This document shows, in pieces, positions 47,242-59,200 of a stretch of 64,000 nt of DNA. Numbering within the stretch: the stretch's first letter is position 1; each line of letters opens with the position of its first letter. The translations under genes and the position numbers were made by a program. Source of the DNA: Ascidia mentula (taxonomy: Eukaryota; Chordata; Ascidiacea; Phlebobranchia; Ascidiidae); assembly GCA_947561715.1 (NCBI GenBank), contig OX387202.1, forward strand, positions 19,667,001 to 19,731,000, in the 5' to 3' direction. The notes under the pieces were generated by a model. It searched no databases. It was not told the DNA's origin and saw only the letters and a list, made by a program, of their open reading frames with translations.

Positions 47242-50200
47242 CTGTGACGACACAAATAATCAGCATACAATTACGCGATGAAGTATTAACCGACTTACTA
47301 TGGAAGGATTCTTCACAGAACTGGACAGGTTGACAATAAACAACCAAATCCGACAACTCGACCGCGATACGCTTCTGCCGCTCGATGTCGCGCTTCTGTT
47401 TCGCCAGGTTACTTTTAATAATCGCCTGAAAAATATGTGGAAAATGTTACCGTGCAAAGAAAACACAACCGCTAGATGTCGCACCTCGTTGTTGAGTTGT
47501 TCCTTCGAGGTTTGCAGGAGACTGAGCCAGTCAACCAAATCGTCACGTGACTTAGTACGTAGATGACGTATTTCTCCGTCCTGCTGTCGGATTTTAAAAG
47601 TGTGTTGGGTGTTTTCCTTGTTCTGTTCCCCCAACTCTGCGGTTGAAACTCATAGGTCAGCATGTCAACTCAAGGTCACGGGAGTGTCGCATAACAATGC
47701 GTGAATATCATTACTGTTACATCACAAAAATTTAACAATTTGAACAACAGAATAGGAAATAATTTATTCGATCCGTGGTTAAATTTATATTTAAGGTACA
47801 ACACCCACAAATATATTATTACAGTAAAACAAGATAAAGGCACAAACCTATCACACAGTGACCCAGGTCTATTTGTCCCTGTTGTAATTCTCCCAGTACG
47901 TCGGTTTTCACCTAAAAACAAACAATGACGTCATCACGAGCGGAAGCGACGTCACATATGTAAGGTACAACACCCACGCTTTCATCGTTCGGATCGATTC
48001 CGTTTCTTTCCGGGGCTTCAATCTCTTCTACGTAGTTGCTAGGAAACCACGAACCTTGTTTACCTCCGTAATCTCCCGTCCACCTACGTAACAATCATCT
48101 GTTTATTACGTCACTGTTGAATACGATACAACGCATGTTGATATCCCACCGAATAACCAAGTTACAATATTTAGTGTTTCGCAGGCAAAATAATTAAAGT
48201 CGAATATTTTACCAGTAAAAAACTTTTCAGCACGCTGCGTTATTTTGTATGTCGACGCAAAACGCATTGAACTCAAGACGTCACAACCGATTGATGCCAA
48301 ATTCTCACCATCCACTGTCTTGCTTGCATACGTTAGTGATGATGGCGTGCTTGCAAAACGACAACTCGTCTTCCCTTTCAGCTTTGTAATCGTACAAAGC
48401 TTTCACAGTAACAGTGACCATATTTGGAGGTACGTACATTGGTCCGTTCAAACTCAACGAGTACAGGTCAGGTTCCTGCGTTCAAGGTATGGTGGATATT
48501 TGAATACAGGTTTCAAAGGCCAAGACTTGTTAAACTGGGGGTGGCACAGAGTCAATGTTACACAAAGTACGACTTGTTCTATTTATTTAAGTCAATCCTG
48601 GGAGTTTTTCGATAAAGTTTTGTGAAATCCAAATATTACTGACAAATGTGAGGAGAATATTTGAACCTTTTTAAAACAGGTTGCGTGCGACATATTTTTG
48701 GAGATCGTGCACCAGACAACACTGTGAATAACCCTAGCTTATTATACAGGCAACAGTGGAATGTTTCCACTTCTGGCACTATTCCCTGTTATTTACTATG
48801 CCTGGCAGCAAAAATAGCACAATATGTTTAAAAAATCTTTTGGAAACACTGTCCCCCAACCTGTTCAAGAGAGTTGACGAGTTCTTTGGTGGCCGGGTAT
48901 CTCAGCTTCATCTTTCTATACAAGGGATGAGTCTCGTAGAAACTAATCACTCCACACAGAGTCTCGAATGTCGCATTTCCAATGACAAAGAGTCGACCTT
49001 CCTGTTTGATTCTGCAGTGCTTGATTTTTCCCTCAGCTCTGAAGAATTTCAAAGTAACAGTGTTTCAAAAAACTTTTCGACTATTGATGTTAATTGAGGA
49101 TAAAATTCAGAGGGAATTTCAATGCTTTAAAAACATCTTTTTTTATCCTTTACAGCAAGGAATTATTGTGTTTTGGAACCAATCAACGTTTGTTGCAACA
49201 ATTATTCGTGTCATGAAACACAATAATACCGCCAGTCTCTTTCTGCTGGAGATAAAACGTAGTGATAATGTGCGCTTTATGTCATGAGGGGCGTTGCATA
49301 GCAACCGAAACGTTGTTGCCATAGGAACAATTTTTGCCAGAGGAGCTGTCTCAAAGTAAAAGAACAACGTCAAACCAACCGGAACGAAATGGCGTATGAC
49401 GTCACAGTAGGGTCGTCGCTCTTGCATTTTCGAACCAGGAACGCTCCGTCCTGCTTGATTCTCATTAGAATATTTTCTGCTTCCTGTCTCGTCATGTTCT
49501 TGTGGTACCACCTGCGGGGAAGTACCCATAAATGATATTAACGACATAGAATGACTACAGGATGCTTAGTGCATTATTAGCTAAGCTACGTTAAATTCCA
49601 GTGGGTCGGATTAAGTCAGTGTTTCCCAACCTGTGGTAACACTAGTGGTACGCGACGGCATTTCAGGTGGTACGCATCCCAAAATGCTCGTTACTTCATA
49701 CACTAAACACGTTCTTTTATGACATCAGGTTTGGTGGTGGATTCTACTACCAGGGTCATACCAGGTTAAGAAACCCACTTACTCTTTATTCTCATGTGCG
49801 TTTGGGGCAGGGACGGGGTCTGTTAGTAGAAGCTCGAAGTCCAGGGTTCGATTCCTCAGTGGGAAACGTTGGTAATGCCAGATGAGACTGTACAGACTGT
49901 CGAAGTGGAGGGTGTTCACCAAGTAATAATAAGTTAACCCGTTGTTCTGCACCGACTGGATGCGACAATGCTTCACCTGCCCGTGGTACCTGCGTGTTTG
50001 GCAAGGAAGTTATTGATTGTGACGCATCAAGGTGCAATATATGACGTTATACACGAATGTGAAAATTGAATTTATAGTTTATATATAAAGAAAATACTCT
50101 AAAAGTAATGTAATTGTTTGTTTATAATTGGATAAGTAAGAATACGGAGATTTTTGTCTTTTTTTTGTAAGATTTTTGCACAATTCCACTGGCTTTCGAT

Positions 50201-53200
50201 TACAACTTATTACTTTTGATGGGGGTTTTGTAAGAAATGAACGAGAACTATATGTGAAACTCACATGAAGCAGACAGTGTAATCCCCCACAAACACGTTG
50301 CTATCCCGCACCAGGAAAGCCCCATCTTTGTCCTTATAAGCTTCCAATAGTCTCGCCGCCTCTTCTCGTGTCTTGGCACCGTGATACCAGTTCTCAGAAT
50401 AATGCAACTCAGTGTTGTCCGTGCTTTCCTGTAGAGCGAAGTTGTTTGTTTGTGTTTTTTTCCCAACTGAGGGAAAGCACCCGATTTCCACACAACTAAT
50501 GATAGTTTATATTCAAGCAAATGAGTCAGATGGTTCGTCCCTGTTCTTAGGTACCTAGTAGCGTAACCAACGGGTAGACGTTGACCAAAAAGTACCACAA
50601 AGTGGAAATCTATATGACTGCTATAGTTTAATAGCTAGCACAGTACCACAGTCAACAGCTGCACTGATGAGACCTTACAGGTCGAAACAGTGTGTACACC
50701 TGTCTGCAGCTCTTACATACATAGATACTATACGCAGTTCCTACATGCAGCTAAACTATCGATATTTTATATTGTGGCCACGATTCACTGGTGCGGAAAT
50801 GTTTTTGTTATAAAAACTCGCCTTATCCCCGCATGCGGAGTTTGAAGTGGAAGGTTCGGCGTCGGTGGTTTCCCCTTCCTCCTCGACAGTGCCGCCCGTT
50901 CTCTCCTCAGAATAAACAAGCTTGTTGTCATCCGTCAACACGAAGTAATGCTGGTGCCAAGTCTGCGGTCAAGGTTGGTTGCGGTTTACTACAAGTTCAG
51001 TTAATAAGGTGTTTCCCCTCTTGTGTACCTTCATAATCGGATGCATCAGTTCCATCATTCCGTTCTTCTTCGAGTTGGAAATATCGGTCGCCATATCTGC
51101 AAACAGGGGAATCACCGAGTGTGAAACGAGTTGTATGTTGTTTATGAAATGGACACGAGGTAATTTAACGAACAACGATGGACGTTTACGAAAATTCCGA
51201 AACCAAAATTATTGACAAAGATTGGCAGGGGATGAGCCAAACTTGAAACACCACAGAAATCTCAATTTCAACCAAATTCGTGGTAAAAAAGAGCACAGAA
51301 GCTGTTCGTCAGTCGTTCATATGTGATGTAAATACATATGTTTCGGTGCCACCAAGCAAGTCCTGTGGTTTTTATGACATTGCCCGTGCCTTCTTATGGC
51401 TTTAAATAATTATTGGTGACTCAAGATGATACAAAACCGCAGTAACTCAACATAATCGGTTTCAAGAACTTTAGCCGGGCATAGAAACTAACTTGGATCT
51501 CACTAAGAGTTCGACCAAAAAAATACACAGTTACTCGGTTGGTGACGTCACACAACCAACATTACGTCAACCTCACCTTGTGTCGTTGACTCAGTGAAAA
51601 CTTCAGACGATCGATTCTTCTCGCTTAGTTTTTTGTGCTGAAAAACACGCAAATATTGTGATGACGTATTTTATATTGTGATGACGTAATTTATATTGTG
51701 ATGACGTTACTCATGTTATTAAAAACAAGGCGATAAAACGAACATTTGTTTAATTAAGTTCGCCATCTACTAATTCCAGTCGTTTTAATATTTGCAGTGA
51801 AAAAATATTAACACAATTTATTTTCGTCACTATACAAAGCACAACATACAAATACACAACTATGAAATGGATTGGACATCGACCGGTTGAAAATAGAATG
51901 GTTGAAATGAACTTCACCCAGGGGTGCGAAATAAAGTACTGTTACTTTTAATCTGACCCAAGCGAAAAAGTTTGGGAACCCTGGTATGCTTTCAGCACAG
52001 AATTGTTGAACGTTTAATAAATAGGATTATGTCGATGGTGGAAATGAACGGAACCAAAGGAGGTAAAATCCTAAATTTTCACCACTTCCACGTTTAAAGT
52101 TTACTTTTAAATTTTTAAACTGTTCCCGTCTCACCTTGATGATAATTTTCCCACGTAATTGGTTGGGAGAGGGAAGAAATCTGTCGTCATTGGAAACCGG
52201 TTTCGTCACCAGCAAATCTGATGAAATAGAAATTTGATTCAAGAAATGCGGAAACTCCGTTTAAACTTTTGAATAAACGAAATCCGTCGAAATGACGACT
52301 GTAGAATGCGTGAAACAACATTTTAACACATAGTTAGTTGTATTATTTTATTACAAAAGTTATGTAAGTTTGCAAATGACGATGTACTATGACGTAGTTT
52401 CTGTGACGTCACACTTTCTCGGTTGTGAAACAATGGAATTAAATTAATCTCTACTCCAGTGTTGGCATAAACTCACGTACTTTCAAAAACCTCCACGAAC
52501 ATCGATGCCATGTGGCGTTGTTGTTGGAGTTTGCAGTGGTTCTCGATCGACAAAATAACAGGAAGGCTGGAATAATAAAACTTCGTTGAAATTTCATCGT
52601 TGGTTTCACATTTTGGAATGTGGAAAAAATTATCGGAAACATAAAAGGACAAATTTTTAATAAGATGGGAAAACAACCATAGCTGCTAAAATACGCAAAA
52701 AAACTGATTTATTCCCCTGTATTCCGTGAATATACTTTAAATTCCACAACCTTTATAATATCGACACCCACTTGTTACAATACTAAGCAGACTATTAAGC
52801 AACTATGTTTAATGCAATTGCCCCACTGCGCATGCCCTTACTTGGCGATCACAGATATCGTATCGGGATCAAATAACGATATTAGATTATATATCAGTAT
52901 ATTAACTGTGTATTTACTGTGACGTTTAATAATAAAGTTGTTCATGTTTTAACTTACTTTGAATATGAAAGTCAAAGCTAATATGCTATTAATCATGTTA
53001 AGTATTGTAGACGTTTCGAAAACGAACTGCGTTCAGTATTATTAATTCAATGAGCTCAATGCAGCAGAACACTGAGGTATAGACATGCGACTGAACGGAC
53101 AGAAAAAACACACAAAGCAACACGTCACAGCCACATCACGTGACAACAGCACCAACAACTCGGCAGCGACGTCATCAGTAATTCATGTTGAAACTTACTC

Positions 53201-56200
53201 TGAAACTACGAATGCGTGTTCCCTGATCGTTTTCAGGACGTCGTAGAACTTGATCTTAGTAGTTAGAGTGTGACCGTGATAAATATTAGGACTCCCGTCT
53301 TGTCCGTCCCAACAATCCACTTGAAAATCAACAAAATAGATTGTGGTTTGTCACAAGAACTACACGGGAAACCACAGCAGTTAATTAACAGTTACTGATT
53401 AGGGTTAATGCTGAGTTTGAAAACTTCTGTTAAAACTTAACTTGTTTCTAAGTGAAAACCTTGGGGCTCTTTTATGCGGTTTACACAAAAAAATGCGCCA
53501 CGTTAAAAATAACACATATTTGTAAAGATAGCGGTGTCCGGTGGATTCGAACCCACAACCTCCTGCTCACATCACACGATAACTTACATTCAATACATCG
53601 GCATCCCATCCTGAGAGCACGTGCGTAAGCCTCGCACGATGACTCGCTGTGGAATTGATCCCCAGTCAAATACCTGCCATAAAGAATAGATAAATTATCT
53701 ATTATAATATTTCAGTGTTAATTTCTTAACTCAAAAGCACTTTTTTTCCGTAAAATACGCGAAATAATTTTTTGAATGAAAAATTCTCTGCAAAAAGTAG
53801 TAAAAAAACGAAGCAATAAATAAATTGACGATGCTTACATAAGACAAATCGATTTTTCATAATAAAATCTGTTGACCTAAATCCGAGGCTTGTTGCTTCA
53901 TTATATTCACGAACTAAAATAATTTGCTGTCGCAGATAAATAAACAATGTCTAACCGAGGACTAGATCCCTCCACAGCTAACAAGCAAGTCCTACCAATA
54001 AGAAATAAAGGCATAGTTTTTACAGCTAAAACGGGCGGAGAATTGGCTGTGGAAGGTTCGCTTGCAGTCCGTTGACATAATGATGTGTTATGACGTGGCA
54101 GAAAAACTAATTCAAGTTGAATAAAATAACGATAAGTTTGTGTCCGCTTGGGGTCGCACTTATTTTTGGTGAAACAATTCAACGTGAGGCCGGATGATAC
54201 TTTATATTTGCATAAAATTAAATGGTCGCATACTGTAGGAGTACTCAACGTAATTTGTCATGTTTTTTTTAACTTTTCGCTCTGCTTCTTATGTGTGAAT
54301 TGTGGTAGCGTATTTGTGTAAAATAAAATAAAACTTGAAAAAAAAAAAAAAGGTCGGATGAGCGCGCGACCACAGTGCGGAACGGAGAAAAATTATCATG
54401 AAATATTAAACAGGAAACGCTCGTGAATAATTGATCGTATCTTGAGTGTCGTTTAAGATAGGAGGGGTTTCTTACGTGTTGTGAGACGAAGAAATCCAGT
54501 ATTGCGAGATCGGCTGATCGAACATGGTCTGGTCTTTTACTTCCGATAAAGGCTTGCGATCCCATATAGAGTTTTCCTTCGAGAAAAGGTACGCCAGCAT
54601 CTGAGGAAAACATGTAACGTTGTATTCGATCCTTGATAACAACATCATATACATATGCAGGAAATTTATTTGATCTGTTCGGACAATTTCCTAACACAAA
54701 AATAATTAAAGTCGTTAAGTTATTCTCTCCTACATAAATATTGCTGTATTTATGCGTCAGAAATATCCATAATATTTTTCCGCATGAGTGAACAAAGATT
54801 TATTGAAAAACTTGTTGAAGAAGAAGGAAATATTTTTTTTAAGGAAACTTTATTTGAAATGCTACTAAGGATTGGGTGTTTAAAGTCACGTGACATAAAA
54901 CAGGCGGAAGAATATGTGCAAAGGCAACGTGGTTTCGCCAGAAAGAAAACAAGAAGAATCAATGGAGGAAACCTGCTTCGAAACACTGAATCTCTGCTTG
55001 CGGTGGCGGATCTAAGGAGGGGGGAGGGTTGGTGTCAGAACACACCCCTCAGGATTTTGGCACATTGCTTTGAGGGTTGCGAAAGTGCGGTTAACTTCCC
55101 GCTATGCGAGGTCAGCTTATAAAACAATCGTTTGTTGCGCCGTTGGTCAATCGATCAACAATACTGCTTTCGAAAGCGCGGCATTTAAAGTTTATTCATT
55201 TGTGGTAAAATTTCTATACAGAAGCCGCACGCTGTAAGAGTTATAATCGTTTCACAAGATTCTACCAAAATAATGCAGCTAAACGAGTATTTTGTATTTC
55301 GTCTGTTTTAATGTATTTCAAAATGTTTAACTACCACTGAAACATCGATGTGTATTTAATGGTGCATGACCACGTCCTAGACCATTGCAGATTTATTTTT
55401 AATAGGCAAAGTTTAAAAATGATATTACCGCAATATTTTATACTGGTCGAGGATGTAATCGCATTGTTTCGTAATATAGGTTTTTTTTTTGCGTATTTTC
55501 GTGAAACTAGACAAGCGCATGCACAAAAGCAGCTAAAAAGTCTTCTGTTTCGCGGAAGTTGTTCAATATTACGCTTAACTATACTGTAATGCGCTACTTG
55601 TTTTTTAAAGCTGAATTTGCATGCGGGAAATTTGTAACCGCAACAAACGTCTTCAATAATTAGATACCGAAACTGAACACCCCCCTAATATTTGTTCTAG
55701 ATCCGCCACTGTCTGCTTGTTTTACGAAGGTCCAAGTATCAGTAGCTCGCACGAATCTACTAAAGTGAAATTGAGTAAATTACGTTTCGGGTTTCATGAA
55801 CATTCACGTCTCAAAAATCCCCAATAAGAAAAAAACCCAAACATCGAAATTTCTCCAAAAACAAACAAATCTCTTTCCGGACGAAAGCGATTATTACGTC
55901 ACAGACACAATTGTGTCATAAAGTCAACTGTGACGCAGCGGTGGGCGACGATCGGCGCGACTGTCCATTTGCAATTTGACGCGCGTCTGATGACGTCACT
56001 AACACGTTGGTAGTGACGTAAAGGAACATTAGATTATTAGAAATTGACGGTTTTAAATAATCACCTCTTTTTTTTCGAAGTAGACGGCGTCCCCTTTCCG
56101 CTTGGGGTCGCACAGGTATTCGTTCATATATTTCTTCACCAACTTGATGTCGCTCGCCCACAGCTCCTAACATTTACACAATTTAACGTTGGTTTCACTC

Positions 56201-59200
56201 TTAGATTGTTTGACACAACTTTACCTTTTGCTCTTTCAACAGAAACCTCTGGAAGTCATGAACGCTGTATCGCAATCTGATAAAATAATAAGTTGGTTTA
56301 AGCAACGATGGTTTTGTATAAAAATAAGTAATAACAGGCTTAACAGCCACCAAATTTTACACTACCCCAGATACATATTGAGATATTTGTGGGTTGTAAA
56401 CACCAAATAACTTTAACTTTGATCAAGTTACTTCCTTGTTTAGGTTTCATCTGAAAACATTTGTATCTGAAAGTTTCAAATGTGGCATCGGCAGCAATGC
56501 TTACATAACTTAATACAAACTATTTTAAGTAAATGTTAGGTTTAATCAAAATGTCGAACCATGAAATAAGTTCAAAGCACTACAGTGACCAATCCTGAGT
56601 TTTGCTGATTATTTGGAAACAATCACGCAGCAACTGGTATGAATGTAAATGTTTATGTGCAAACAACAAACTCGAAAACATCCTTCTCAATGTTGTTTAA
56701 AGCTTTAAAAATTTCAAAATGTTTGAGTTTTTACGATGTTTCCAATATTGGAGCAAAACTTTACACAGTCATAAAGTTTGGGACCAGACGGCGCCAGTTA
56801 TGGGGTCTCTATTATTTTCACCCCCTCTGATGCTACTTTCAGTTTCACAGAGGTTAAACTTTCATGACCTTCCCTTGCACTGAGAGTTGAGCAGTGATAA
56901 ATGAGCCAAAGATTATTTCCTGCTTTTAAAGGTGCCCTCACCCATGTTCCAAACCTTTACACACAGGTAACATTCCAGCAGGGAAAATGAGTAATTTGAT
57001 TAACACACTTTCTTTGTTGGAAAATAATTCACACACTTTAATCTAATTAAGGAGAACGTTCAGGAACAAAGTAGAATTTTGTTATACCTGTCCCAGAAAA
57101 ATACCATTTTAAAAATTACCACCTTCATTGTTCGAAGTATAATACACAAAAAATTAATAGTTAAGCCACAACGCTGCATCCATTCATAAATCTCGGATGC
57201 TTCAGTACTTATGATATCACAAACACCATTGTGAGTCATCAGTCGAAACAACAACAGCAGTTTGTAGACAATATTCTTCATGGGTTTGTAAATATACATG
57301 AGACAGAGCATGATTTTAATAGAAAGGTTGGCAACATACTTGTCAGAGGAGTAATGTTCCACATGGTTGTAAACGCCTTTCTGACACTGGTACATGAGGT
57401 TGTAATAGAACTGCACGAATGGTTCAAAGCTGATTTCACCCTTGCGACGTGGATCCACTTCCTGGATACAAAACAAACACATTTCTGGGATGAAATCTTC
57501 AATTCGCAATATTGCTTTCACAAAGTGACAAATATTTGTTGAAAAAGAATTTGATTTCGACACACCAACATTAATATTTTAAAATTTTTTTTAGCACGTA
57601 AACATGATTCTGATGGGAAATCCACCATTTCAAAGTGTTTGTTATATGCAGATAAACTGTCTGTTTTTGATATCTGTGGTGTATTTCTCACAACATTTCA
57701 AATTGTTGGTAATTTACAGCCAATCCACAAAAAGAAAGTCATTTTTTGTGAGGATTCAACAAAGAATTCTTTAGTTACCGAGAACAAGTCCTTTAGTTGT
57801 GCGGTGGGCAGAGGCTTAGAGTTGACATTCGGAAGCCAGATCTTCGCCGTTCGGAGATTGATTCTGGACAAAAACTATTTACTAAAACACATGCATGGAT
57901 AGATGGCTGTTTTACCGACACTATTATCAATCCAGCTTTACGAAAATAGTATGATTGATAGCTGAATGATCAGTTTGAATACAAATGTTGGGGAAAATGT
58001 ATTAACTATAAATTGCACTGTAATTGTGAAACACAAAATTTGTGCCAGCCATAACATACTGTGTGTGACAACATCAAGCTTCGTGCAAAAAAACTCACAC
58101 ATGGAAAAGTAAAGCAAAATTCTACAGCTACATGTTTAACCACAAAATATATCATGAATAAAAACCACAACATGCCAATTTTTACCACAACCTACAAATT
58201 TACAGCAGTTTTGTCCCAATATAAATGTTCAATTATATTTCTCATGGCTCCTCACATTTTGACGCAATTGACTTAAGTTTGACGAGAGTTTTTGCATGTT
58301 TTTATCACAATAAATTGAACAACATGAAACAAACGAACACAGTTTCCCACTCAGATGTAATTGCTTCCTTGTACAGGAAACAAGGTTTTGATAACATCGA
58401 CGTTATTGCTCAACCAGGTGTCGTGACAACGTCCCAACATTACACATTAAGAAATGCCAAGTTCTTGCAAATCTCAAAGCATACCAAGCTACTATTATTA
58501 TATGTACAAGACTCGTAGAAAATTAATTTATTAATGATTTTATTCAGGTAAAATGTTGACATTTTTATTTGCAAGGAGAGATCACTTTTTGCCAATCTCT
58601 GTTGTTTGCAGAACACATGTACACAACAAAAGACTATCTTGCAAAAAACCAGCTATATCTTAGCCTTAAATGTAAGTTTTCACAATTGTTAGAATGAGTT
58701 GACACACAAAAGACACCCATTAAAAACTTGTTCTTACCTCAGCTCGTCTGAATCATTGCCTTTTTTCCTACAAGCATTATTATGTGTGGTAATTCATGCA
58801 CGATTTAGTGTTCATACAAAAACTTATGACACACAATGCACACTAGGTGGGGTTGCACACAAACAAAATATAATCATTGTGCCCTTCATAGACCACTTTA
58901 CTCGCCAGAAGAAATAGCAATGCAGTGCAAATGGCAGGAAGTAGGGATGCACGAATGCAGGCAAAATGAGGTTTGTTGTCAAACCAACAAGGAAACTTAA
59001 GTTAGCAAAGGCATTATGAGTGTGTACGTATAAAAATAAAACATATTTTAATGTGATGTGTTTGCTCTACTCATTCTATTACTTACACATTCTTGCGGGA
59101 GACAATTTGGGAAAATTCTCGCCGTAAAAACCTAAAATTAAAAAAAAAAAAGTTAAAATCAAGAGAAAGAATTTCGCATCAAATTTTAAAACTAGAGCTG

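Larger units (their letters stand above)
47299..51637 (-). other. PLCG1: PLC-gamma exons 16-27: split PH, two SH2, SH3
   Basis: Exons: 51637-51577, 51096-51029, 50962-50822 (PH N-half, [16 protein letters not shown]), 50428-50265 and 49989-49783 (N-SH2, [23 protein letters not shown]), 49511-49380 and 49038-48861 (C-SH2, [23 protein letters not shown]), 48475-48309 and 48083-47978 (SH3, [30 protein letters not shown]), 47911-47848 and 47636-47485 (PH C-half, [11 protein letters not shown]), 47425-47299. The SH2 arginines of FLVR are kept in both domains. Exon 18 ends with a GC donor (GCGAGT). Confidence 0.92.
52135..54600 (-). other. PLCG1: PLC-gamma exons 11-15: catalytic X box
   Basis: Exons: 54600-54476 (SKENSIWD to SSSHN), 53673-53588 ([20 protein letters not shown]), 53319-53199 ([21 protein letters not shown]), 52566-52481 ([16 protein letters not shown]), 52217-52135 ([20 protein letters not shown]). 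Both catalytic histidines and the LDCWDG metal/substrate motif are present. Confidence 0.93.

Noticed and set aside
49848..49872. B-box-like GGGTTCGATTCC
   Set aside because: It lies inside PLC-gamma exon 20, whose N-SH2 translation is conserved, so the resemblance to a tRNA promoter is coincidental.
54336..54351. A-rich run near PLC-gamma exon 11
   Set aside because: Could suggest a retroposed tail, but no SINE body or target duplication flanks it.
58225..58518. 97-codon plus-strand frame in a PLC-gamma intron
   Set aside because: Low-information composition, no domain, opposite strand to the host gene.
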